From Calliopsis andreniformis (Eukaryota; Arthropoda; Insecta; Hymenoptera; Andrenidae), in contig NW_027480423.1 in NCBI RefSeq assembly GCF_051401765.1, positions 8,742,001 to 8,806,000 of the forward strand: a DNA stretch of 64,000 nucleotides, given 5' to 3'. This document shows positions 50,621 through 63,476 of the stretch, piece by piece. Position numbers and translations under genes: made by a program. How positions within the stretch are numbered: position 1 is the first letter of the stretch; each line of letters begins with the position of its first letter. The notes below the pieces were generated by a model that searched no databases, was not told the DNA's origin, and was given only the letters and a program-made list of their open reading frames with translations.

Positions 50621-53600
50621 CCTAGATTGAGGCCTAGGTTGCCCGGAACGTAGAAATGACCATCACTATCAAACTGGTTGCCATTATTTGTTTTCTACGA
50701 TGGAAAAGCTGTTGTATTTATATCGTATTTTATGCTTCTGGCGTTGACTTCTTAGGCCCTAACTATTCCATCTGGTGGAACAACGCCCTAGGGTGAAGCC
50801 TAGGTTGCCCGGGACGTAGAAATGACCATAACTTTTACACTGGCAGCAATTATTCGTTTTATACAATGGAAAAACCGTTCTATTTATTTTGTATTTTATG
50901 CTTCGGGCGTTGACTTCTAAGGCGCTAACTGTTTGATCTGGTGGAGCATCGCCGTAGAGTGAAGCCTATGTTGCCCGGAACGTAGAAATGACCATAACTT
51001 TCACACTGGTTGCTATTATTCGTTTTATAGGATGGAAAAACTGTTGTATTTATTTTGTACTTTATGCTTCGGGCGTTGACTTCTAAGCCCCTAACTATTC
51101 GATCTGGTGGAGCAACGCCCTAGAGTGAAACCTAGGTTGCTCGGAAAGTACAAATGACCATAACTTTTACACTGGTAGCAATTATTCGTTTTATACGATG
51201 CAAAAGCTGTTGTATTTATATTGTATTTTATGCTTCTGGCGTTCACTTCTTAGGCCCTAACTATTCGATCTGGTGGAACAACGCCCTAGGGTGAAGCCAA
51301 GGTTTCCCGGAACGTAGAAATGACCATCACTTTCAAACTGGTTGCAATTAATCCTGTTATACGATGGAAAAACTGTTGTATTTATATTGTATTTTATGCT
51401 ACTGGCGTTGACTTCTAAGGACCTAACTATTCGATCTGGTGGAGCAACGCCCTAGAGTGAAGACTAGGTTGCCCGGTACGTAGAAGTGACCATCACTATC
51501 AAACTGGTTGCAATTATTTGTTTCATACGATGGAAAAGCTGTTGTATTTATATCGTATTTTATGCTTCTGGCGTTGACTTCTATGGCCCTAACTATTCGA
51601 TCTAGTGGAGCAACGCCCTAGGGTGAAGCCTAGGTTGCCCGGAACGAAGAAATGATCATAACTTCTACACTGGTAGCAATTATTCGTTTTATACATTGGA
51701 AAAACTGTTGTATTTATATTGTATTTAATGCTTCTGGCGTTGACTTCTTAGGCCCTAACTATTCGATCTGGTGGAGCAATGCCTCAGAGTTAAGTCTAGG
51801 ATGCCCGAAACGCCGAAATGATCATTACTTTCACGCTTGTTGCAATTATTCCTGTTATACGATGAAAAGACCGTTGTATTTTTATTGTATTTTATGCTTC
51901 AGGCGTAGGCTTCTAAGGCCGTAGCTATTCGATATGGTGGAGCACCGCCCTAGAGTGAAGCCTAGGTTGCACGGAACGTAGAAATGACCATAACTTTTAC
52001 ACTGGTAGCAATTATTCGTTTTATACGATGGAAAAACTGTTCTATTTATTTTGTATTTTACGCTTCGGGCGTTGACTTCTAAGGCCCTAACTATTCGATC
52101 TGGTGGAGCAACGCCCTAGAGTGAAGCCTAGGTTGCCAGGTACGTACAAATGACCATCACTATCAAACTGGTTGCCATTATTTGTTTTATACGATGGAAA
52201 AGCTGTTGTATTTATATCGTATTTTATGCTTCTGGCGTTGACTTCTTAGGCCCTAACTATTCCATCTGGTGGAACAACGCCCTAGGGTGAAGCCTAGGTT
52301 GCCCGGGACGTAGAAATGACCATAACTTTTACACTGGCAGCAATTATTCGTTTTATACAATGGAAAAACCGTTCTATTTATTTTGTATTTTATGCTTCGG
52401 GCGTTGACTTCTAAGGCGCTAACTGTTTGATCTGGTGGAGCATCGCCGTAGAGTGAAGCCTATGTTGCCCGGAACGTAGAAATGACCATAACTTTCACAC
52501 TGGTTGCTATTATTCGTTTTATAGGATGGAAAAACTGTTCTATTTATTTTGTACTTTATGCTTCGGGCGTTGACTTCTAAGCCCCTAACTATTCGATCTG
52601 GTGGAGCAACGCCCTAGAGTGAAACCTAGGTTGCTCGGAAAGTACAAATGACCATAACTTTCACACTGGTAGCAATTATTCGTTTTATACGATGGAAAAA
52701 CTGTTGTATTTTTATTGCATTTTATGCTTCGGGCGTTGACTTCTAAGGCCCTAACTATTCAATCTGTTGGAGCAACGCCCTAGAGTGAAGCCTAGGTTGC
52801 TCGGACTGTAGAAGTGACCATAACTTTCACACTGGTTGCAATTATTCGTTTTATACGATGGAAAAACTGTTGTATTTATATTGTATTTTATGCTTCTGGC
52901 GTTCACTTCTTAGGCCCTAACTATTCAATCTGGTGGAACAACGCCCTAGGGTGAAGCCTAGGTTGACCGGAACGTAGAAATGACCATAACTTTTACACTG
53001 GTAGCAATTATTCGTTTGATACAATGGAAAAACTGTTGTATTTATATGGTATTTTATGCTTCTGGCGTTGACTTCTTAGGCCCTAACTATTCGATCTGGT
53101 GGAGCAATGCCTCAGAGTTAAGTCTATTATGCCCGAAACGCCGAAATGATCATTACTTTCACGCTTGTTGCAATTATTCCTGTTATACGATGAAAAGACC
53201 GTTGAATTTTTATTGTATTTTATGTTTCAGGCGTAGGCTTCTAAGGCGGTAACTATTCGATATGGTGGAGCACCGCCCTAGAGTGAAGCCTAGGTTGGCC
53301 GGAACGTAGAAATGACCATAACTTTTACACTGGTAGCAATTATTCGTTTTATACGATGGAAAAGCTGTTGTATTTATATTGTATTTTATGCTTCTGGCGT
53401 TCACTTCTTAGGCCCTAACTATTCGATCTGGTGGAACAACGCCCTAGGGTGAAGCCAAGGTTTCCCGGAACGTAGAAATGACCATCACTTTCAAACTGGT
53501 TGCAATTAATCCTGTTATACGATGGAAAAACTGTTGTATTTATATTGTATTTTATGCTACTGGCGTTGACTTCTAAGGACCTAACTATTCGATCTGGTGG

Positions 53601-56099
53601 AGCAACGCCCTAGAGTGAAGACTAGGTTGCCCGGTACGTAGAAGTGACCATCACTATCAAACTGGTTGCAATTATTTGTTTCATACGATGGAAAAGCTGT
53701 TGTATTTATATCGTATTTTATGCTTCTGGCGTTGACTTCTTAGGCCCTAACTATTCCATCTGGTGGAACAACGCCCTAGGGTGAAGCCTAGGTTGCCCGG
53801 AAAGTAGAAATGACCATAACTTTCACACTGGTAGCAATTATTCGTTTTATACGATGGAAAAACTGTTCTATTTATTTTGTATTTTACGCTTCGGGCGTTG
53901 ACTTCTAAGGCCCTAACTATTCGATCTGGTGGAGCAACGCCCTAGAGTGAAGCCTAGGTTGCCAGGTACGTACAAATGACCATCACTATCAAACTGGTTG
54001 CAATTATTTGTTTTATACGATGGAAAAGCTGTTGTATTTATATCGTATTTTATGCTTCTGGCGTTCACTTCTTAGAACCCTAACTATTCGATCTGGTGGT
54101 ACAACGACCTAGGGTGAAGCCTAGGTTGCTCGGAAAGTAGAAATGACCATAACTTTCACACTGGTAGCAATTATTCGTTTTATACGATGGAAAAACTGTT
54201 GTATTTTTATTGCATTTTATGCTTCGGGCGTTGACTTCTAAGGCCCTAACTATTCAATCTGTTGGAGCAACGCCCTAGAGTGAAGCCTAGGTTGCCCGGA
54301 ACGTAGAAATGACCATAACTTTTACACTGGTAGCAATTATTCGTTTTATACAATGGAAAAACTGTTGTATTTATATGGTATTTTATGCTTCTGGCGTTGA
54401 CTTCTTAGGCCCTAACTATTCGATCTGGTGGAGCAATGCCTCAGAGTTAAGTCTAGGATGCCCGAAACGCCGAAATGATCATTACTTTCACGCTTGTTGC
54501 AATTATTCCTGTTATACGATGAAAAGACCGTTGTATTTTTATTGTATTTTATGCTTCAGGCGTAGGCTCCTAAGGCCGTAGCTATCCGATATGGTGGAGC
54601 ACCGCCCTAGAGTGAAGCCTAGGTCGCCCGGAACGTAGAAATGACCATAACTTTTACACTGGTAGCAATTATTCGTTTTATACGATGGAAAAGCTGTTGT
54701 ATTTATATTGTATTTTATGCTTCTGGCGTTCACTTCTTAGGCCCTAACTGTTTGATCTGGTGGAGCAACGCCCTAGAGTGAAGCCTAGGTTGCCCGGAAC
54801 GTAGAAATGACCATCACTTTCAAACTGGTTGCAATTAATCCTGTTATACGATGGAAAAACTGTTGTATTTATATTGTATTTTATGCTACTGGCGTTGACT
54901 TCTAAGGACCTAACTATTCGATCTGGTGGAGCAACGCCCTAGAGTGAAGACTAGGTTGCCCGGTACGTAGAAGTGACCATCACTATCAAACTGGTTGCAA
55001 TTATTTGTTTCATACGATGGAAAAGCTGTTGTATTTATATCGTATTTTATGCTTCTGGCGTTGACTTCTATGGCCCTAACTATTCGATCTAGTGGAGCAA
55101 CGCCCTAGGGTGAAGCCTAGGTTGCCCGGAACGTAGAAATGACCATAACTTTTACACTGGTAGCAATTATTCGTTTTATACAATGGAAAAACTGTTGTAT
55201 TTATATGGTATTTTATGCTTCTGGCGTTGACTTCCTAGGCCCTAACTATTCGATCTGGTGGAGCAATGCCTCAGAGTTAAGCCTAGGATGCCCGAAACGC
55301 CGAAATGATCATTACTTTCACGCTTGTTGCAATTATTCCTGTTATACGATGAAAAGACCGTTGTATTTTTATTGTATTTTATGCTTCAGGCGTAGGCTTC
55401 TAAGGCCGCAGCTATTCGATATGGTGGAGCACCGCCCTAGAGTGTAGCCTAGGTTGCCCGGAACGTAGAAATGACCGTCACTATCAAACTGGTTGCCATT
55501 ATTTGTTTTATACGATGGAAAAGCTGTTGTATTTATATCGTATTTTATGCTTCTGGCGTTGACTTCTTAGGCCCTAACTATTCCATCTGGTGGAACAACG
55601 CCCTAGGGTGAAGCCTAGGTTGCCCGGAACGTAGAAATGACCATAACTTTTACACTGGTTGCAATTATTCGATTTATACGATGGACAAACTGTTGTATTT
55701 ATATTGTATTTTATGCTTCTGGCGTTCACTGGTTAGTCCCTAACTATTCGATCTGGTGGAACAACGCCCTAGGGTGAAGCCTAGGTTACCCGGAACGTAG
55801 AAATGACCATCACTCTCACACGGGTTGCAATTATTCCTGTTATAGGATGGAAAAGCTGTTGTATTTATATCGTATTTTATGCTTCTGGCGTCGTCTTCTA
55901 AGGCCCTAGCTATTCGATCTAGTGAAGCAACGCCTTAGAGTGAAGCCTAGGCTGCCCGGAACGTAGAAATGACCATTACTTTCACACTGGTTGCAATTAT
56001 TCGATTTATACGATGGACAAACTGTTGTATTTATATTGTATTTTATGCTTCTGGCGTTCACTTGTTAGTCCCTAACTATTCGATCTGGTGGAACAACGC
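50621..56099 (+). repeat. Block H: mosaic of short HORs with S dimers
   Basis: Thirty-three monomers in overlapping short repeats. The segment 50658 to about 51170 recurs at +1494 bp (9 monomers), including AGCATCGCCGTAGAG at 50945 and 52439. The AGCCAAGGTTTCCC segment recurs at 51291 and 53449 (13 monomers) and again in block I. S dimers end at 51950, 53278, 54607 and 55437. A +1 monomer lies near 54073 (CTTAGAACCCTAAC). Confidence 0.78.
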
Positions 56100-58090
56100 C
56101 CTAGGGTGAAGCCTAGGTTACCCGGAACGTAGAAATGACCATCACTCTCACACGGGTTGCAATTATTCCTGTTATAGGATGGAAAAGCTGTTGTATTGAT
56201 ATCGTATTTTATGCTTCTGGCGTTGACTTCTAAGGCCCTAGCTACTCGATCTAGTGGAGCAGCGCCCTAGAGTGAAGCCTAGGTTGCTCGGAATGTAGAA
56301 ATAACCATAACTTTCACACTGGTTGCAATTATTCGTTTTATACGATGGAAGAACTGTTGTATTTATATTGTATTTTATGCTTCTGGCGTTCACTTCTTAG
56401 GCCCTAACTATTCGATCTGGTGGAACAACGCCCTAGGGTGAAGCCTAGGTTGCCTGGAACGTAGAAATGACCATAACCTTTACACTGGTAGCAATTATTC
56501 GTTTTATACAGTGGAAAAACTGTTCTATTTATTTTGTATTTTATGCTTCTGGCGTTGACTTCTATGGCCCTAACTATTCGATCTAGTGGAGCAACGCCCT
56601 AGAGTGAAGCCTAGGTTGCCCGGAACGTAGAAATGACCATCGCTTTCAAACTGGTTGCAATTAATCCTGTTACACGATGGTAAAACTGTGGTAATTTAAT
56701 GCATTTTATGCTTCGGGCGTTGACTTCTATGGCCCTAACTATTCAATCTGTTGGAGCAACGACCTAGAGTGAAGCCTAGGTTCCTCGGAATGTAGAAATG
56801 TCCATAACTTTCACACTGGTTGCAATTATTAGTTTCATACGATGGAAAAACTGTTGTATTTATATTGTATTTAATGCTTCTGGCGTTGACTTCTTAGGCC
56901 CTAACACTTCGATCTGGTGGATCAACGCCCTACAGTGAAGCCTAGGTTGCCCGGAACGTAGGTATGACCATAACCTTCACACAGGTTGCAATTATTCGTT
57001 TTATACGGTGTAAAGGCTGTTGTATTTATTTTGTATTTTATTCTTCTGGAGTTGACTTCTTAGGCCCTAGCTATTCGATCTGGTAGAACAACGCCGTAGA
57101 GTGAAGCCTAGGTTGCCCGGAACGCAGAAATGACCATTACTTTCACACTGTTTGCAATTATCCCTTTTATACGATCGAAATGCTGCTGTATTTATATCGT
57201 ATTTTATGCTTCTGGCGTTGACTTCTAAGGACGTAACTATTCGATCTGGTGGAGCAACGACCTAGAGTGAAGCCTAGGTTGCTCGGAATGTAGAAATGAC
57301 CATAACTTTCACACTGGTTGCAATTATTCGTTTTATACGATGGAAAAGCTGTTGTATATATATTGTATTTTATGCTTCTGGCGTTCACTTCTTAGGCCCT
57401 ACCTATTCGACCTGGTGGAACAACGCCCTAGGCTGAAGCCTAGGTTGCCCGGAACGTAGAAATGACCATAACTTTTACACTGGTAGCAATTATTCGTTTT
57501 ATACAATGGAAAAACTGTTGTATTTATATTGTATTTTATGCTTCTGGCGTTGACTTCTTAGGCCCTAACTATTCGATCTGGTGGAGCAATGCCTCAGAGT
57601 TAAGTCTAGGATGCTCGAAACGCCCAAATGATCATTACTTTCACGCTTGTTGCAATTATTCCTGTTATACGATGAAAAGACCGTTGAATTTTTATTGTAT
57701 TTTATGCTTCAGGCGTAGGCTTCTAAGGCCGTAGCTATTCGATATGGTGCAGCACCGCCCTAGAGTGAAGCCTAGGTTGCCCGGAACGTAGAAATGACCA
57801 TCACTTTGAAACTGGTTGCAATTAATCCTGTTATACGATGGAAAAACTGTTGTATTTTTATTGCATTTTATGCTTCGGGCGTTGACTTCTAAGCCCCTAA
57901 CTATTCGATCTGGTGGAGCAACGCCCTAGAGTGAAACCTAGGTTGCTCGGAAAGTACAAATGACCATAACTTTTACACTGGTAGCAATTATTCGTTTTAT
58001 ACGATGGAAAAGCTGTTGTATTTATATTGTATTTTATGCTTCTGGCGTTCACTTCTTAGGCCCTAACTATTCGATCTGGTGGAACAACGC
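56100..58090 (+). repeat. HOR unit I1, 12 monomers (1991 bp)
   Basis: First copy of a 12-monomer unit. The 1-bp shortage is in GTGGTAATTTAATGC near 56690. Other tags: TATTGATATCG near 56197, GTTCCTCGG near 56780, the ACGGTG box at 56994, GATCGAAATGCTGCTG near 57174, GTATATATATTG near 57355, and the S monomer at 57595. Confidence 0.88.
56994..57010 (+). promoter_or_regulatory. CENP-B-box-like motif in block I, 8 of 9
   Basis: Same motif, again in a GTAGGTATGACC/CACACAGG monomer. It is duplicated with the block I units at 58985-59001 and 61972-61988, so each higher-order unit keeps one best-matching box. Confidence 0.5.
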
Positions 58091-61077
58091 CCTAGGGTGA
58101 AGCCTAGGTTACCCGGAACGTAGAAATGACCATCACTCTCACACGGGTTGCAATTATTCCTGTTATAGGATGGAAAAGCTGTTGTATTGATATCGTATTT
58201 TATGCTTCTGGCGTTGACTTCTAAGGCCCTAGCTACTCGATCTAGTGGAGCAGCGCCCTAGAGTGAAGCCTAGGTTGCTCGGAATGTAGAAATAACCATA
58301 ACTTTCACACTGGTTGCAATTATTCGTTTTATACGATGGAAGAACTGTTGTATTTATATTGTATTTTATGCTTCTGGCGTTCACTTCTTAGGCCCTAACT
58401 ATTCGATCTGGTGGAACAACGCCCTAGGGTGAAGCCTAGGTTGCCTGGAACGTAGAAATGACCATAACCTTTACACTGGTAGCAATTATTCGTTTTATAC
58501 AGTGGAAAAACTGTTCTATTTATTTTGTATTTTATGCTTCTGGCGTTGACTTCTATGGCCCTAACTATTCGATCTAGTGGAGCAACGCCCTAGAGTGAAG
58601 CCTAGGTTGCCCGGAACGTAGAAATGACCATCGCTTTCAAACTGGTTGCAATTAATCCTGTTACACGATGGTAAAGCTGTGGTAATTTAATGCATTTTAT
58701 GCTTCGGGCGCTGACTTCTATGGCCCTAACTATTCAATCTGTTGGACCAACGACCTAGAGTGAAGCCTAGGTTCCTCGGAATGTAGAAATGTCCATAACT
58801 TTCACACTGGTTGCAATTATTAGTTTCATACGATGGAAAAACTGTTGTATTTATATTGTATTTAATGCTTCTGGCGTTGACTTCTTAGGCCCTAACACTT
58901 CGATCTGGTGGATCAACGCCCTACAGTGAAGCCTAGGTTGCCCGGAACGTAGGTATGACCATAACCTTCACACAGGTTGCAATTATTCGTTTTATACGGT
59001 GTAAAGGCTGTTGTATTTATTTTGTATTTTATTCTTCTGGAGTTGACTTCTTAGGCCCTAGCTATTCGATCTGGTAGAACAACGCCGTAGAGTGAAGCCT
59101 AGGTTGCCCGGAACGCAGAAATGACCATTACTTTCACACTGTTTGCAATTATCCCTTTTATACGATCGAAATGCTGCTGTATTTATATCGTATTTTATGC
59201 TTCTGGCGTTGACTTCTAAGGACGTAACTATTCGATCTGGTGGAGCAACGACCTAGAGTGAAGCCTAGGTTGCTCGGAATGTAGAAATGACCATAACTTT
59301 CACACTGGTTGCAATTATTCGTTTTATACGATGGAAAAGCTGTTGTATATATATTGTATTTTATGCTTCTGGCGTTCACTTCTTAGGCCCTACCTATTCG
59401 ACCTGGTGGAACAACGCCCTAGGCTGAAGCCTAGGTTGCCCGGAACGTAGAAATGACCATAACTTTTACACTGGTAGCAATTATTCGTTTTATACAATGG
59501 AAAAACTGTTGTATTTATATTGTATTTTATGCTTCTGGCGTTGACTTCTTAGGCCCTAACTATTCGATCTGGTGGAGCAATGCCTCAGAGTTAAGTCTAG
59601 GATGCTCGAAACGCCCAAATGATCATTACTTTCACGCTTGTTGCAATTATTCCTGTTATACGATGAAAAGACCGTTGAATTTTTATTGTATTTTATGCTT
59701 CAGGCGTAGGCTTCTAAGGCCGTAGCTATTCGATATGGTGCAGCACCGCCCTAGAGTGAAGCCTAGGTTGCCCGGAACGTAGAAATGACCATCACTTTGA
59801 AACTGGTTGCAATTAATCCTGTTATACGATGGAAAAACTGTTGTATTTTTATTGCATTTTATGCTTCGGGCGTTGACTTCTAAGCCCCTAACTATTCGAT
59901 CTGGTGGAGCAACGCCCTAGAGTGAAACCTAGGTTGCTCGGAAAGTACAAATGACCATAACTTTTACACTGGTAGCAATTATTCGTTTCATACGATGGAA
60001 AAGCTGTTGTATTTATATTGTATTTTATGCTTCTGGCGTTCACTTCTTAGGCCCTAACTATTCGATCTGGTGGAACAACGCCCTAGGGTGAAGCCAAGGT
60101 TTCCCGGAACGTAGAAATGACCATCACTTTCAAACTGGTTGCAATTAATCCTGTTATACGATGGAAAAACTGTTGTATTTATATTGTATTTTATGCTACT
60201 GGCGTTGACTTCTAAGGACCTAACTATTCGATCTGGTGGAGCAACGCCCTAGAGTGAAGACTAGGTTGCCCGGTACGTAGAAGTGACCATCACTATCAAA
60301 CTGGTTGCAATTATTTGTTTCATACGATGGAAAAGCTGTTGTATTTATATCGTATTTTATGCTTCTGGCGTTGACTTCTATGGCCCTAACTATTCGATCT
60401 AGTGGAGCAACGCCCTAGGGTGAAGCCTAGGTTGCCCGGAACGAGGAAATGATCATAACTTCTACACTGGTAGCAATTATTCGTTTTATACAATGGAAAA
60501 ACTGTTGTATTTATATTGTATTTTATGCTTCTGGCGTTGACTTCTTAGGCCCTAACTATTCGATCTGGTGGAGCAATGCCTCAGAGTTAAGTCTAGGATG
60601 CTCGAAACGCCCAAATGATCATTACTTTCACGCTTGTTGCAATTATTCCTGTTATACGATGAAAAGACCGTTGAATTTTTATTGTATTTTATGCTTCAGG
60701 CGTAGGCTTCTAAGGCCGTAGCTATTCGATATGGTGCAGCACCGCCCTAGAGTGAAGCCTAGGTTGCCCGGAACGTAGAAATGACCATCACTTTGAAACT
60801 GGTTGCAATTAATCCTGTTATACGATGGAAAAACTGTTGTATTTTTATTGCATTTTATGCTTCGGGCGTTGACTTCTAAGCCCCTAACTATTCGATCTGG
60901 TGGAGCAACGCCCTAGAGTGAAACCTAGGTTGCTCGGAAAGTACAAATGACCATAACTTTTACACTGGTAGCAATTATTCGTTTTATACGATGGAAAAGC
61001 TGTTGTATTTATATTGTATTTTATGCTTCTGGCGTTCACTTCTTAGGCCCTAACTATTCGATCTGGTGGAACAACGC
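58091..61077 (+). repeat. Second-order HOR unit I2, 18 monomers (2987 bp)
   Basis: Contains a full copy of the 1991-bp unit (58091-60081) followed by a 996-bp, six-monomer insertion (60082-61077). The insertion begins with AGCCAAGGTTTCCC and resembles block H (51291 or 53449). The 1991-bp part carries three changes not present in I1: TAAAGCTGTGG for TAAAACTGTGG, GGGCGCTGAC for GGGCGTTGAC, and TTGGACCAACG for TTGGAGCAACG. Confidence 0.88.
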
Positions 61078-63476
61078 CCTAGGGTGAAGCCTAGGTTACC
61101 CGGAACGTAGAAATGACCATCACTCTCACACGGGTTGCAATTATTCCTGTTATAGGATGGAAAAGCTGTTGTATTGATATCGTATTTTATGCTTCTGGCG
61201 TTGACTTCTAAGGCCCTAGCTACTCGATCTAGTGGAGCAGCGCCCTAGAGTGAAGCCTAGGTTGCTCGGAATGTAGAAATAACCATAACTTTCACACTGG
61301 TTGCAATTATTCGTTTTATACGATGGAAGAACTGTTGTATTTATATTGTATTTTATGCTTCTGGCGTTCACTTCTTAGGCCCTAACTATTCGATCTGGTG
61401 GAACAACGCCCTAGGGTGAAGCCTAGGTTGCCTGGAACGTAGAAATGACCATAACCTTTACACTGGTAGCAATTATTCGTTTTATACAGTGGAAAAACTG
61501 TTCTATTTATTTTGTATTTTATGCTTCTGGCGTTGACTTCTATGGCCCTAACTATTCGATCTAGTGGAGCAACGCCCTAGAGTGAAGCCTAGGTTGCCCG
61601 GAACGTAGAAATGACCATCGCTTTCAAACTGGTTGCAATTAATCCTGTTACACGATGGTAAAGCTGTGGTAATTTAATGCATTTTATGCTTCGGGCGCTG
61701 ACTTCTATGGCCCTAACTATTCAATCTGTTGGACCAACGACCTAGAGTGAAGCCTAGGTTCCTCGGAATGTAGAAATGTCCATAACTTTCACACTGGTTG
61801 CAATTATTAGTTTCATACGATGGAAAAACTGTTGTATTTATATTGTATTTAATGCTTCTGGCGTTGACTTCTTAGGCCCTAACACTTCGATCTGGTGGAT
61901 CAACGCCCTACAGTGAAGCCTAGGTTGCCCGGAACGTAGGTATGACCATAACCTTCACACAGGTTGCAATTATTCGTTTTATACGGTGTAAAGGCTGTTG
62001 TATTTATTTTGTATTTTATTCTTCTGGAGTTGACTTCTTAGGCCCTAGCTATTCGATCTGGTAGAACAACGCCGTAGAGTGAAGCCTAGGTTGCCCGGAA
62101 CGCAGAAATGACCATTACTTTCACACTGTTTGCAATTATCCCTTTTATACGATCGAAATGCTGCTGTATTTATATCGTATTTTATGCTTCTGGCGTTGAC
62201 TTCTAAGGACGTAACTATTCGATCTGGTGGAGCAACGACCTAGAGTGAAGCCTAGGTTGCTCGGAATGTAGAAATGACCATAACTTTCACACTGGTTGCA
62301 ATTATTCGTTTTATACGATGGAAAAGCTGTTGTATATATATTGTATTTTATGCTTCTGGCGTTCACTTCTTAGGCCCTACCTATTCGACCTGGTGGAACA
62401 ACGCCCTAGGCTGAAGCCTAGGTTGCCCGGAACGTAGAAATGACCATAACTTTTACACTGGTAGCAATTATTCGTTTTATACAATGGAAAAACTGTTGTA
62501 TTTATATTGTATTTTATGCTTCTGGCGTTGACTTCTTAGGCCCTAACTATTCGATCTGGTGGAGCAATGCCTCAGAGTTAAGTCTAGGATGCTCGAAACG
62601 CCCAAATGATCATTACTTTCACGCTTGTTGCAATTATTCCTGTTATACGATGAAAAGACCGTTGAATTTTTATTGTATTTTATGCTTCAGGCGTAGGCTT
62701 CTAAGGCCGTAGCTATTCGATATGGTGCAGCACCGCCCTAGAGTGAAGCCTAGGTTGCCCGGAACGTAGAAATGACCATCACTTTGAAACTGGTTGCAAT
62801 TAATCCTGTTATACGATGGAAAAACTGTTGTATTTTTATTGCATTTTATGCTTCGGGCGTTGACTTCTAAGCCCCTAACTATTCGATCTGGTGGAGCAAC
62901 GCCCTAGAGTGAAACCTAGGTTGCTCGGAAAGTACAAATGACCATAACTTTTACACTGGTAGCAATTATTCGTTTCATACGATGGAAAAGCTGTTGTATT
63001 TATATTGTATTTTATGCTTCTGGCGTTCACTTCTTAGGCCCTAACTATTCGATCTGGTGGAACAACGCCCTAGGGTGAAGCCAAGGTTTCCCGGAACGTA
63101 GAAATGACCATCACTTTCAAACTGGTTGCAATTAATCCTGTTATACGATGGAAAAACTGTTGTATTTATATTGTATTTTATGCTACTGGCGTTGACTTCT
63201 AAGGACCTAACTATTCGATCTGGTGGAGCAACGCCCTAGAGTGAAGACTAGGTTGCCCGGTACGTAGAAGTGACCATCACTATCAAACTGGTTGCAATTA
63301 TTTGTTTCATACGATGGAAAAGCTGTTGTATTTATATCGTATTTTATGCTTCTGGCGTTGACTTCTATGGCCCTAACTATTCGATCTAGTGGAGCAACGC
63401 CCTAGGGTGAAGCCTAGGTTGCCCGGAACGAGGAAATGATCATAACTTCTACACTGGTAGCAATTATTCGTTTTAT
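61078..63476 (+). repeat. Second-order HOR unit I3, partial copy of I2
   Basis: Copy of I2 at +2987 bp, sharing its three derived changes (TAAAGCTGTGG, GGGCGCTGAC, TTGGACCAACG) and the start of the 996-bp insertion (63069). Identity appears essentially complete by eye. It ends near 63477, where ACATTGTAAAAACTG replaces ACAATGGAAAAACTG and the array switches to the type at 48498. Confidence 0.88.

Noticed and set aside
57355..57366. GTATATATATTG as a TATA-box promoter
   Set aside because: It is a small variant of the AT-rich tract common to all monomers, copied with the block I units, with no gene downstream.
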